This document shows, piece by piece, positions 17,137 to 24,697 of a stretch of 64,000 nt of DNA. This DNA comes from Saprospiraceae bacterium. Lineage in GTDB: Bacteria; Bacteroidota; Bacteroidia; Chitinophagales; Saprospiraceae. Made by a program: the position numbers and the translations under genes. Every line of letters begins with the position of its first letter. Within the stretch, counting starts at the first letter, position 1. The DNA is taken from the NCBI GenBank assembly GCA_020627825.1, contig JAHDGD010000005.1, forward strand, positions 1 to 64,000, in the 5' to 3' direction. The notes beneath the pieces are model-generated. The model made no database searches, was not told where the DNA came from, and was given only the letters and a program-made list of their open reading frames with translations.

Positions 17137-18702
17137 ATGTTAGTAAAAACATTTGCAAGTGCGGTGACTGGAGTAGAAGCTCACACGATTACGGTTGAAG
17201 TTAATGCGGGAGGTACTGTTACACCGAATAGGCCCTATTATCATTTGGTTGGATTGCCAGACTCTGCTGTAAAGGAAGGATTTCAACGCATCGAAACAGG
17301 GATTAAAAATAACGAGTACCGTATGCCAAGGACTAAACTTGTAGTAAATTTAGCACCAGCAGACATTAAAAAAGAAGGTTCTTCGTATGATTTACCCATT
17401 GCACTGGGAATCCTTGCAGCTTCAGGTCAATTGCCAGCATCAGCTGTTCCGAAACTAGAGCAGTATGTAATTTTAGGAGAGTTGTCTCTTGATGGTTCGC
17501 TAAGGCCTATAAAAGGTGCATTGCCTATAGCTATAAAAGCAAGAAAACAAGGTTTTAAGGGTGTTATTCTTCCTGCTCAAAATGCTCGAGAAGCTGCGAT
17601 TGTAAATAATCTTGAAGTGTATGGAATTCCTACCTTGAGTGATGCAGTAAAATTTTTTAATGGTTCCTTAAAATTGGAGCCCACTTTTGTTGATACACGA
17701 AATATTTTTCAACAAACATCAAGAAAATTTGATGTTGATTTTAGCGATGTCAAAGGCCAACAAAATATAAAACGGGCTCTAGAGTTAGCAGCGGCAGGAG
17801 GGCATAATGTGATATTAATAGGACCTCCTGGTGCAGGAAAAACTATGTTGGCAAGGCGATTACCTACTATTTTACCTCCTTTGAACTTAAAAGAAGCATT
17901 AGAAACTACAAAAATTCATTCGGTTGCAGGATTATTAAAAGAACATGATGCGTTAGTTCCACATCGTCCTTTTCGATCTCCTCATCATACCATAAGTGAC
18001 GTAGCGTTGGTAGGTGGTGGAAGTAATCCAAATCCTGGTGAGATTTCCTTAGCACATAATGGGGTATTGTTTTTAGATGAACTTCCCGAATTCAAGCGTT
18101 CCGTTTTGGAAGTTTTAAGACAACCTATGGAAGAACGAAAAGTAACAATTTCTCGAGCTCGGTTAACAGTCGATTATCCTGCTGGATTTATGTTGATTTC
18201 TTCTATGAATCCTTGTCCTTGTGGATACCATAATCATCCCGATAAAGAATGCTTGTGCCCTCCTGGTTCCGTAAAGAAATATCTCAATAAAATATCAGGT
18301 CCATTGTTGGACAGAATCGATCTACATGTAGAGGTGACACCCGTTTCAGTTGATGAGATCAATGATCCTCATAGTACTTCTGAAAAAAGTGCTGAAATTA
18401 TGGAACGTGTCATTCATGCTCGTATGATCCAAGAAAAGCGTTTTGAAGAGCTTGATCATATTTATTACAATGCACAAATGCCTTCAGCTATGGTAAAAAA
18501 AGTATGTCAGTTAAATCCGGAAGGCAGAGATTTACTTAAATTATCTATGGAAAAATTGCAACTTTCAGCACGCGCATATGATCGTATTCTGAAAGTATCA
18601 AGAACCATTGCTGATTTAGATGGAAAGAATGATATCTCTATTGAACATCTTAGTGAAGCCATTCACTATAGGAGCTTGGATCGAGATGACTGGGCTGGAT
18701 AA
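17137..18702 (+). CDS. comM: YifB/ComM family Mg-chelatase-like AAA+ ATPase
   Basis: A 521-residue AAA+ protein. An N-terminal Lon-substrate-like domain (LVGLPDSAVKEG, then NLAPADIKKEGSSYDLPIALGILAASG) precedes the ATPase with Walker A GPPGAGKT (229-236) and Walker B FLDELPEF (about 312-319). The four-Cys segment MNPCPCGYHNHPDKECLCPPG and a C-terminal helical lid follow. In naturally transformable bacteria ComM is a hexameric helicase that drives branch migration during integration of incoming DNA. The family is also widespread in non-competent bacteria, so competence should not be assumed here. It is divergent from dnaE. Confidence 0.93.
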   Translation: MLVKTFASAVTGVEAHTITVEVNAGGTVTPNRPYYHLVGLPDSAVKEGFQRIETGIKNNEYRMPRTKLVVNLAPADIKKEGSSYDLPIALGILAASGQLPASAVPKLEQYVILGELSLDGSLRPIKGALPIAIKARKQGFKGVILPAQNAREAAIVNNLEVYGIPTLSDAVKFFNGSLKLEPTFVDTRNIFQQTSRKFDVDFSDVKGQQNIKRALELAAAGGHNVILIGPPGAGKTMLARRLPTILPPLNLKEALETTKIHSVAGLLKEHDALVPHRPFRSPHHTISDVALVGGGSNPNPGEISLAHNGVLFLDELPEFKRSVLEVLRQPMEERKVTISRARLTVDYPAGFMLISSMNPCPCGYHNHPDKECLCPPGSVKKYLNKISGPLLDRIDLHVEVTPVSVDEINDPHSTSEKSAEIMERVIHARMIQEKRFEELDHIYYNAQMPSAMVKKVCQLNPEGRDLLKLSMEKLQLSARAYDRILKVSRTIADLDGKNDISIEHLSEAIHYRSLDRDDWAG

Positions 18703-18835
18703 ATGGTAATAGAATGAAAATTAACAAATAGAATAATGACGTTTATATTGGAAAAATAAGGCAATCTACTCGAATTAAATTAAGGTTCAATCGAATAATT
18801 GTAAAAATTGACCGAAAAATACCCAACTTTAATTG

Positions 18836-20077
18836 ATGAATGTTTCTGAAAACATACGAATTGCTCTTCGATCTATACGAGCTAATTGGCTCCGTTCTCT
18901 TTTGACGCTTAGCATTATAGCGTTAGGATTAATGAGTTTGGTTGGAATTTTAACGGCAATTGATGGATTGTTGCAGTCGATAAGTAACAGCTTTAATAGA
19001 ATAGGAGCGAGTTCTTTTACAGTAGAAAGAACGTATCAGAATATTCAGAGTAAGACACAAGGAAGAAGAAGAGTGAGAGGAAAGGAGATTAGTTTTCGAG
19101 ATGCTATGGAGTTTAAGAAGAGGTATGCTTATCAAGGCAGTAAAGTGTCAGTAGACTTGTTTTGTGGAAATGGAATGGTAGCAACCTATAAGAATAATGA
19201 GTCAAGTCCTAATATGAAGTTAGTTGGTGTTGATGAGAATTATCTTGATGTGAGTTCATTTGAGCTTGAAATAGGAAGGGGATTTACAGCTAATGAAGTG
19301 CAAAATGCCAGTTCAAAAATCATAATTGGTCCAGGATTTGTTGATAAGCTTTTTAATGGTAAGGCGGAGAAAGCTTTAGGCAAAATTATTAACCTTGACG
19401 ATAATAACTATATGGTTATTGGTGTAACAAAGTCGAAAGGTTCCACTTTCGGTGATTCCAATGATCGAAGAGCTATGATTCCCATTACAAAAGCAAGGGA
19501 AATATATGGAACGCAGTTTAGTAATTATTTGATAACTACATCAGTTTCAGTTCAACAAAAATTTGAGGATGCAATTTCATCAGCAATGGGAGTTATGCGA
19601 AATGTAAGAGGTTTAAGACCTGTAGATGAAAATGACTTTTCAATTAAGAAAAGTTCATCTCTTATGAATCAAATTAAAGACATCACTAAAACACTGAGGT
19701 TGGCAACTATTGCCATTGGTCTTATGACATTAGTTGGTGCTGCAATTGGTTTAATGAATATAATGTTGGTTTCTGTTACAGAAAGAACGAAAGAAATAGG
19801 TGTATCAAAAGCTTTGGGCGCAACTAAAAGAAATATTCTCATACAATTTTTAACAGAAGCCATAACCATCACTATGCTAGGAGGAATTATAGGAATAATA
19901 CTGGGTCTTATCGTAGGTAATATTGTGACTTTTGTTATTGGCCAAAGTTTTATTTTCCCTTTTGCGTGGGTCGCTCTAGGCTTGTTTGTATGTATTTTTA
20001 CAGGAATTTTATCTGGATTATACCCAGCATTAAAAGCTGCTAGCCTTGATCCTATAGAATCATTGCGATATGAATAG
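18836..20077 (+). CDS. MacB-like ABC transporter permease
   Basis: A 413-residue integral membrane protein: first helix at about residues 17-40 (LRSLLTLSIIALGLMSLVGI), a large periplasmic MacB-PCD domain to about 280, then three helices forming the FtsX domain, including TERTKEIGVSKALGAT and the closing GLYPALKAASLDPIESLRYE. MacB-type systems work by mechanotransmission, moving lipoproteins, peptides or toxins from the periplasm rather than through the membrane. No ATPase gene is next to it, so its nucleotide-binding partner must be encoded elsewhere. ATG at 18836 is preferred over TTG at 18833. Confidence 0.88.
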   Translation: MNVSENIRIALRSIRANWLRSLLTLSIIALGLMSLVGILTAIDGLLQSISNSFNRIGASSFTVERTYQNIQSKTQGRRRVRGKEISFRDAMEFKKRYAYQGSKVSVDLFCGNGMVATYKNNESSPNMKLVGVDENYLDVSSFELEIGRGFTANEVQNASSKIIIGPGFVDKLFNGKAEKALGKIINLDDNNYMVIGVTKSKGSTFGDSNDRRAMIPITKAREIYGTQFSNYLITTSVSVQQKFEDAISSAMGVMRNVRGLRPVDENDFSIKKSSSLMNQIKDITKTLRLATIAIGLMTLVGAAIGLMNIMLVSVTERTKEIGVSKALGATKRNILIQFLTEAITITMLGGIIGIILGLIVGNIVTFVIGQSFIFPFAWVALGLFVCIFTGILSGLYPALKAASLDPIESLRYE

Positions 20078-20314
20078 TACAGATTCTAGTGCTCTTTTTA
20101 TGCAGGTATGGATTCTATAAAAAGTATTTTATTTTGAATAGAACTTGTTATAGGGATGAAGCTACTTACGAAGAAATTTTCAGTAGCAAATTTAATTTCT
20201 CTACTATAGATTTCATATATTAAAATATATATATTCTTCGAAGGATATAAACTATTTTTATTCAAATCCATTTTACTTCTTAACTTACGTAATTAACATT
20301 CAACTAACACTAGA

Positions 20315-20341
20315 TTTTATCACCTTACTTTTTTGATAAAA
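20315..20341. promoter_or_regulatory. Inverted repeat just upstream of the LysR-type gene
   Basis: TTTTATCA and TGATAAAA are separated by 11 nt and end 10 nt before the ATG. The dyad and spacing resemble a LysR-type site (T-N11-A core), as expected for autoregulation; it could also be a hairpin over the translation start. Confidence 0.35.
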
Positions 20342-20351
20342 TGTATTGTTT

Positions 20352-21239
20352 ATGAATTTCACATTACATCAATTGCATATTTTCCTAGAAGTGTCAAGAC
20401 ATCAAAACATCACGCATGCTGCGCATTCAATGTTTATGACACAACCTGCCCTTTCTATTCAGTTAAAAAATTTCCAATCTCAATTTGAAATACCACTTGT
20501 GGAGAAAGTAGGGAAGAAAATTCAACTTACAGATTTTGGTACTTCAATAGCTACAATTGCTGAAAATATTTTAAAAGGCGCTGAAGAATTAAAATATAAA
20601 ACGAAAGAGTATAAAGGATTATTTGTAGGGAAATTAAGAATTTCATCAGCTTGTACAGGTAAATATGTAATTCCATATTTTTTAGGTGACTTTATCAATC
20701 AACACAAAGGAATAGACTTAACACTTGATGTATCAGCCAAAAACAAAGTTGTTGAGAGTTTAAAAAATAATGAAATCGATTTTGCATTAGTTTCAGTTGT
20801 GCCAGATCAAATAGAAATTAATGAAGAAATTCTTTTTGAAAATAAATTGTACTTGGTGCATAATAATTCAAAAATGGATAAGACAAAACCGTTGCTTTAT
20901 CGAGAAAAAGGATCGGCAACACGTGAAGCAATGGAACAATATTTTAAAAAGAGTAATAAAAAGAAAGCTATAGAATTAGCTTCAAATGAAGCGGTCAAAC
21001 AAGCATTGATTGCAGGACTAGGTCTTTCTATTATTCCTATTGTGGGGATTAGAAACCAATTAGAAAATGAGGAGCTTTACATTTTGCCTTCCAAAGGATT
21101 ACCAATCATTACACATTGGAGGTTGATATGGTTGAAAAACAAGAAGCTTTCTCCTATAGCTGAAGCATATATTGAATATATCCGAAAAAATAAACAGAAA
21201 ATAATAAAAGAGAATTTCAACTGGATTAATTCCTATTAA
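20352..21239 (+). CDS. LysR family transcriptional regulator
   Basis: A 295-residue regulator. The N-terminal winged helix-turn-helix reads LHQLHIFLEVSRHQNITHAA with MTQPALSIQLKNFQ as recognition region. The effector domain follows from about residue 90 (GKLRISSACTGKYVIPYFLGDF) with the typical RSSAC-like opening of CysB/CbbR-like members. ATG at 20352 is taken; TTG at 20346 adds two residues. It converges on the TrpF-like gene with a 4-nt overlap of coding ends and is not divergent from an obvious target gene. The ligand and regulon are unknown. An inverted repeat at 20315-20341 may be its own operator. Confidence 0.9.
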   Translation: MNFTLHQLHIFLEVSRHQNITHAAHSMFMTQPALSIQLKNFQSQFEIPLVEKVGKKIQLTDFGTSIATIAENILKGAEELKYKTKEYKGLFVGKLRISSACTGKYVIPYFLGDFINQHKGIDLTLDVSAKNKVVESLKNNEIDFALVSVVPDQIEINEEILFENKLYLVHNNSKMDKTKPLLYREKGSATREAMEQYFKKSNKKKAIELASNEAVKQALIAGLGLSIIPIVGIRNQLENEELYILPSKGLPIITHWRLIWLKNKKLSPIAEAYIEYIRKNKQKIIKENFNWINSY

Positions 21240-21814
21240 AAATCTTGAAGAACTTCAAAGATTTCATCCAGTTCATCATAAGATTTAAATCCTACTTTTT
21301 CTTCAGGGCTTCCATGTACCATTAGTCCAATAAATGAACTTTCAAGAACCCCTTTCTCCGTAACCTCTTGATTAACCACTTCGTAATATAAATCAAGAGC
21401 TCCTTTCCCTGCAATCATAGATTCTACCTCGACAATAGACTTAGTCGTTTTTAATACACCTGTTTCACTTGCATTATATGATACAAAATCATGCAACTCC
21501 TCTTCCTCTATTCCATAAATAATCGGCACATCTAGATTTGCTACTTTTCCTCTTTCTTTATACGGTACATATAAACCATGACAATTTAAGTCGACTACAT
21601 ATTTCTCTGGCTGATCAATCAAAGCGTCACTTAACTCTAAGTAAAATCTTGGTCCTTCTACCCAGCTTTGCATGACCCCTATTTCCTGAGGACTTAAGTA
21701 ATAAGCAGATTGTGGATCTATCGAAAAAATAAAAGCATCTACCATCCACCCAGCAAAATACCTCGCATCAGTTAAATTTCCAATGGAATGTGCGATTACT
21801 TTCTTCTTAAGCAT
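21236..21814 (-). CDS. TrpF-like beta/alpha-barrel protein
   Basis: A 192-residue protein. The opening KKKVIAHSIGNLTDARYFAG followed by VDAFIFSIDPQSAYYLSPQE is laid out like phosphoribosylanthranilate isomerase (strand one, loop with Asp-Ala, then SxxYVSP). The TrpF catalytic Cys, normally in KICG, is not present (IAHSIGN), and the phosphate-binding GG-rich end is not recognisable. It is therefore a barrel relative of unknown activity rather than a tryptophan enzyme, and no trp genes are near. Its start overlaps the end of the upstream acyltransferase gene by 8 nt, so the two are probably coupled. Confidence 0.6.
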   Translation of the reverse strand: MLKKKVIAHSIGNLTDARYFAGWMVDAFIFSIDPQSAYYLSPQEIGVMQSWVEGPRFYLELSDALIDQPEKYVVDLNCHGLYVPYKERGKVANLDVPIIYGIEEEELHDFVSYNASETGVLKTTKSIVEVESMIAGKGALDLYYEVVNQEVTEKGVLESSFIGLMVHGSPEEKVGFKSYDELDEIFEVLQDF

Positions 21815-22943
21815 ACTTTATAAGTTTAAGTTTATTTATAACTGGATTGGCGTACATCAGTAAAAAATTCTCTCTTAGGATTTTATCATCTGCTGAGATG
21901 CTTTTTTCCATTCTTTTTTGAAATTCTCCATATGCTTGCTCTGTATATTCCATTTTGTATGTTTTGCCTTTTGTGTACATATCATATGCTATGTAATTTG
22001 TAGGATGCAATTGATAGTATTCTTGAATTTTTTCTGTTAATTTTTGTGCGAGCGACTTTACCACAGCATTTGCAGATAATTTCTCTTCCTTTAATGACTT
22101 CAGGAAATCTTTCATTTCTGACCCACAATGAATATGTATACTCTTTTTATAGCCTAAGACTCCTTTTAAAATATTGTTGAAATCTTCGTTTTTTGTTTTT
22201 TTATATTCTTTACCGTTTAAAGCAGCTAAAATAGCAGGCATTTTCATGTAATCGGTCGGGTCATATTCATATGAAATGCTTAATGGAACAATATTGAGCG
22301 AAATAAAATAATCACATAAATCAACATCTTTGGGACATGCCATTGATAACATCTTCAAAACTCCAGGATGAGTGTGATCATTTCCATCTTTCGTTCTTCC
22401 TTCTTTCTGAGCTAGCCACACTGAATGGCCTTCTTTCATGAGGTGATGAATATAGGAAGAAAGCTCTTTTGACTTAATAAGTAATTCTCTTGGCGGTAAG
22501 GAACGGTGAACTAGAAAATTTCTATTCATTCTTGAAAAAGCATACAAAAATTCAGTAGGAACTAGATTATCACCAATGGCAGATGCAGTCATCCGCATTT
22601 CTTTTTCCAATAGAATGACATTCGTTAAACTCGTATCCAAAACTATATCTCTATGATTCGATATATACAAATAGGATGAATCTTTTTTTAATGTGTCAAA
22701 TCCTGAAGTTGTTAGTTTCTCAGTTGTTTCATTAAGAACACGTTTTAATGCTGGATAGATAATATTTTTATGGAATGCATAGATGGAGTTAATGGTCCCT
22801 ATTTGTTCTTCGTAAAAGTTAATTTCTTGATTCGGAAATGCATAATCCAAAAGGGCTAACATCATAGGGTCATGTAGATGCTTTTTCAAGGCTGCATTGA
22901 TCTCATGATCATGAAAAGGTCTTATGTCGGTATAGCTCATCAT
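21807..22943 (-). CDS. Glycerol acyltransferase (PlsC-like) family protein
   Basis: About 378 residues from the first of two tandem ATG codons. The acyltransferase block is SSYLYISNHRDIVLDTSL, where the spacing between His and the second Asp is one residue longer than the usual HX4D; the same NHRDI arrangement occurs in other Bacteroidota acyltransferases as I recall them. VWLAQKEGRTKDG is the glycerol-phosphate-binding EGTR-like block. It would transfer acyl chains to a phospholipid precursor or related lipid at the inner membrane. The gene is in a minus-strand run behind the DUF6155-like gene and overlaps the TrpF-like gene by 8 nt. Confidence 0.8.
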   Translation of the reverse strand: MMSYTDIRPFHDHEINAALKKHLHDPMMLALLDYAFPNQEINFYEEQIGTINSIYAFHKNIIYPALKRVLNETTEKLTTSGFDTLKKDSSYLYISNHRDIVLDTSLTNVILLEKEMRMTASAIGDNLVPTEFLYAFSRMNRNFLVHRSLPPRELLIKSKELSSYIHHLMKEGHSVWLAQKEGRTKDGNDHTHPGVLKMLSMACPKDVDLCDYFISLNIVPLSISYEYDPTDYMKMPAILAALNGKEYKKTKNEDFNNILKGVLGYKKSIHIHCGSEMKDFLKSLKEEKLSANAVVKSLAQKLTEKIQEYYQLHPTNYIAYDMYTKGKTYKMEYTEQAYGEFQKRMEKSISADDKILRENFLLMYANPVINKLKLIKYA

Positions 22944-22996
22944 AATAGAGCGCAAATTTAGGCTATTTCTTGAGATATAATGTCTTCCTAAATCTC

Positions 22997-23518
22997 TTAG
23001 TCAAAGATTCGATCTCTTATCTGTTCCATTTCTATTGCAGTGGATGGCTGCCTTTTCATATTCGCAATGCAATCGTTAATACGATCCATATAGTCATCTT
23101 CAAGCAAAGCATCTCTTATATTTAAACATGCTTTTTCATACGTTTCTAAAATGATATTGCGAATGGGATCCGTCAGTATCCAATGTTTCTTTACATATGC
23201 TGTTGCACATTCTACATTGAATAGGTATACATCTCCTAGTTCATAACTGTAACTTTTTTGTCTTTCCAAATTACGTAGAATGGCTCTAATTTTGCTGATG
23301 CGAGGTTTTCGTGGTCTTCGAATCGACCGTGTTGCATATTTTGATTCTATATTCTTTTTGATGGCATCATATATCCGTTTTCTGTCTTTTTCACTCCCCA
23401 GTTCCATGACATAATATTGTTTAACATCAGGAGAAAAACCATATAAGGCATCAAGCTCCATTCTGAGCTCTTCTTCATTCAATGACTGGATGTATTTTGT
23501 AAATGTTGATTTTTGCAT
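22997..23518 (-). CDS. Conserved hypothetical protein (DUF6155-like)
   Basis: A 173-residue, highly charged, helical soluble protein. The N-terminus FTKYIQSLNEEELRMELDAL and the central basic KYATRSIRRPRKPRISKIR resemble proteins I associate with DUF6155, a Bacteroidota/Firmicutes family without known function. No catalytic motif is visible. It lies 53 nt upstream of the acyltransferase gene and downstream of mscL, separated from the latter by a strong terminator, so it probably has its own promoter. The assignment to the family is from memory and modest in certainty. Confidence 0.6.
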   Translation of the reverse strand: MQKSTFTKYIQSLNEEELRMELDALYGFSPDVKQYYVMELGSEKDRKRIYDAIKKNIESKYATRSIRRPRKPRISKIRAILRNLERQKSYSYELGDVYLFNVECATAYVKKHWILTDPIRNIILETYEKACLNIRDALLEDDYMDRINDCIANMKRQPSTAIEMEQIRDRIFD

Positions 23519-23536
23519 CGTTTAATTCTAAAACAT

Positions 23537-23569
23537 AAAAAAAAGAGAACCGATCACTCAGTTCTCTTC
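23537..23569 (-). terminator. Intrinsic terminator of mscL
   Basis: On the minus strand, just after mscL, an 11-bp stem (AAGAGAACTGA pairing with TCGGTTCTCTT, one G-U pair) is closed by a GTGA tetraloop and followed by eight T. This is a canonical strong intrinsic terminator. Confidence 0.85.
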
Positions 23570-23598
23570 ATATAATTGTTTTCCTTAAAGATAGGTTT

Positions 23599-23994
23599 TT
23601 ATTTTGCCAATAGATCTCTTATTTCTCCTAAAAGCTCTTCTTGCGTAGGACCTGCTGGAGCTTCTTCTTCTTTAGGACTTACCTTATTGTAAGCTTTTAC
23701 AATAAGGAAAAGAACAAACCCAACAAGAATTAAATTAACAATGGTGTTGATCCACTTTCCATACAAAATTGCATTTTCAGCAACCTCATTTCCATCAGCA
23801 TCAGTAGTAGCTGCAGATAAAACGTACTTTAAGTCGTCAAAGTTAACACCACCTACTAAGTGACCAACAATTGGCATAACCATGTCATTCACAAAAGTGT
23901 TAATTACTAAACCAATTGCTCCTGCTAAAATAACAGCTACAGCAAAATCAATGACATTTCCAGTCATTATAAAGTCCTTAAATTCTTTAAGCAT
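23599..23994 (-). CDS. mscL: Large-conductance mechanosensitive channel
   Basis: A 131-residue inner-membrane protein of normal length. It opens MLKEFKDFIMTGNVIDFAVA, the conserved amphipathic helix and first pore helix, followed by ILAGAIGLVINTFVNDMVMP, a periplasmic loop and the second helix ILVGFVLFLIVKAYN. A Glu/Pro-rich cytoplasmic bundle ends with EELLGEIRDLLA, also conserved. The homopentamer opens under membrane tension to release solutes during osmotic downshock. It is followed by a clear terminator and stands alone. Confidence 0.96.
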   Translation of the reverse strand: MLKEFKDFIMTGNVIDFAVAVILAGAIGLVINTFVNDMVMPIVGHLVGGVNFDDLKYVLSAATTDADGNEVAENAILYGKWINTIVNLILVGFVLFLIVKAYNKVSPKEEEAPAGPTQEELLGEIRDLLAK

Positions 23995-24061
23995 AATCTT
24001 ATGTTTTGATACAAAAAGGATAAATATAGGTATAAATCAATAAAACATATATTTTTATTTA

Positions 24062-24069
24062 TATGTTTG
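24062..24069 (+). promoter_or_regulatory. -7 promoter box for the 149-residue membrane protein
   Basis: TATGTTTG matches TAnnTTTG and lies 17 nt ahead of the ATG at 24087. No convincing -33 element is seen upstream. Confidence 0.4.
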
Positions 24070-24086
24070 ATCATAAAATTTAATCT

Positions 24087-24536
24087 ATGCCTTATAGTCC
24101 ATTACTTCATGCACACTCAGGTCTTCGCTGGATTGCCCTTTTATTTTTGCTTTTAACAGTAGCAATCAGTTTAAAAAATTGGTTGTCGAAATCTCAAGAA
24201 TGGAATAAACCTGCGACTACTATTTATAAATTAAATACGATATTCATCCATATTCAGTTTTTATTAGGGATCGTTTTACTTTTTATAAGCCCAAAAATGA
24301 ATTTTTCAGGAGATTGGAAAGCGAATGAAGTCATAAGGTTTTTCACCTTTCAACACATTCCATCTATGATTATCGCAGTAATTTTGATAACTGTTGCGGG
24401 CGCAGTTGCCAAAAGAAGAGCGAAAATTCCTTCAAGACATATGATTATTGCGATACTCAACTTGTTGGCCCTTATTCTTATCCTTACGAACATACCTTGG
24501 CCTGGAATAACAGATATTGGTGCTGGGTGGTATTAA
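24087..24536 (+). CDS. Conserved four-helix membrane protein with conserved histidines
   Basis: A 149-residue protein with four hydrophobic helices. His residues occur in LLHAHSGLRW, IFIHIQF and FTFQHIPSM, at positions within or next to helices, an arrangement suggestive of haem or metal coordination. I recognise the HSGLRW opening and RFFTFQH block from uncharacterised Bacteroidota proteins sometimes labelled cytochrome-like; no biochemical role is established to my knowledge. It has its own -7 box and is followed 2 nt after the stop by palindrome copy 5. Confidence 0.65.
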   Translation: MPYSPLLHAHSGLRWIALLFLLLTVAISLKNWLSKSQEWNKPATTIYKLNTIFIHIQFLLGIVLLFISPKMNFSGDWKANEVIRFFTFQHIPSMIIAVILITVAGAVAKRRAKIPSRHMIIAILNLLALILILTNIPWPGITDIGAGWY

Positions 24537-24538
24537 AC

Positions 24539-24557
24539 TTTGGGCTTAAAGCCCAAA
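24539..24557. repeat. Dispersed palindrome copy 5
   Basis: Perfect inverted repeat, 9-nt arms TTTGGGCTT and complement around a central A. It starts 3 nt after a stop codon, but the 3' side is an A-tract, so it does not fit an intrinsic terminator. Confidence 0.85.
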
Positions 24558-24668
24558 AATTGTTACTTCATTGTATGTTTAAGCTTTAAAATCGTACACT
24601 ATTTTACCTTATGGTGTCGTTTTTGCTATGTTTTTGTCTTTACAAAAGCGAATTCCATCATTTATAGC

Positions 24669-24676
24669 TAATTTTG
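24669..24676 (+). promoter_or_regulatory. -7 promoter box of the periplasmic chaperone operon
   Basis: TAATTTTG matches TAnnTTTG and lies 21 nt before the ATG at 24698. It supports that ATG over the TTG at 24674, which would overlap the box. Confidence 0.45.
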
Positions 24677-24697
24677 TGGCACATTAAAATTACCTCA

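Noticed and set aside
21236-21814. Calling the TrpF-like protein phosphoribosylanthranilate isomerase
   Set aside because: The catalytic Cys and phosphate-binding loop are not recognisable and there are no trp genes near.
24676-24682. TGGCAC as the -24 element of a sigma-54 promoter ahead of the PPIase operon
   Set aside because: No TTGC follows at the required spacing, and a TAnnTTTG box overlaps it. I found no convincing sigma-54 promoter in the window despite rpoN.
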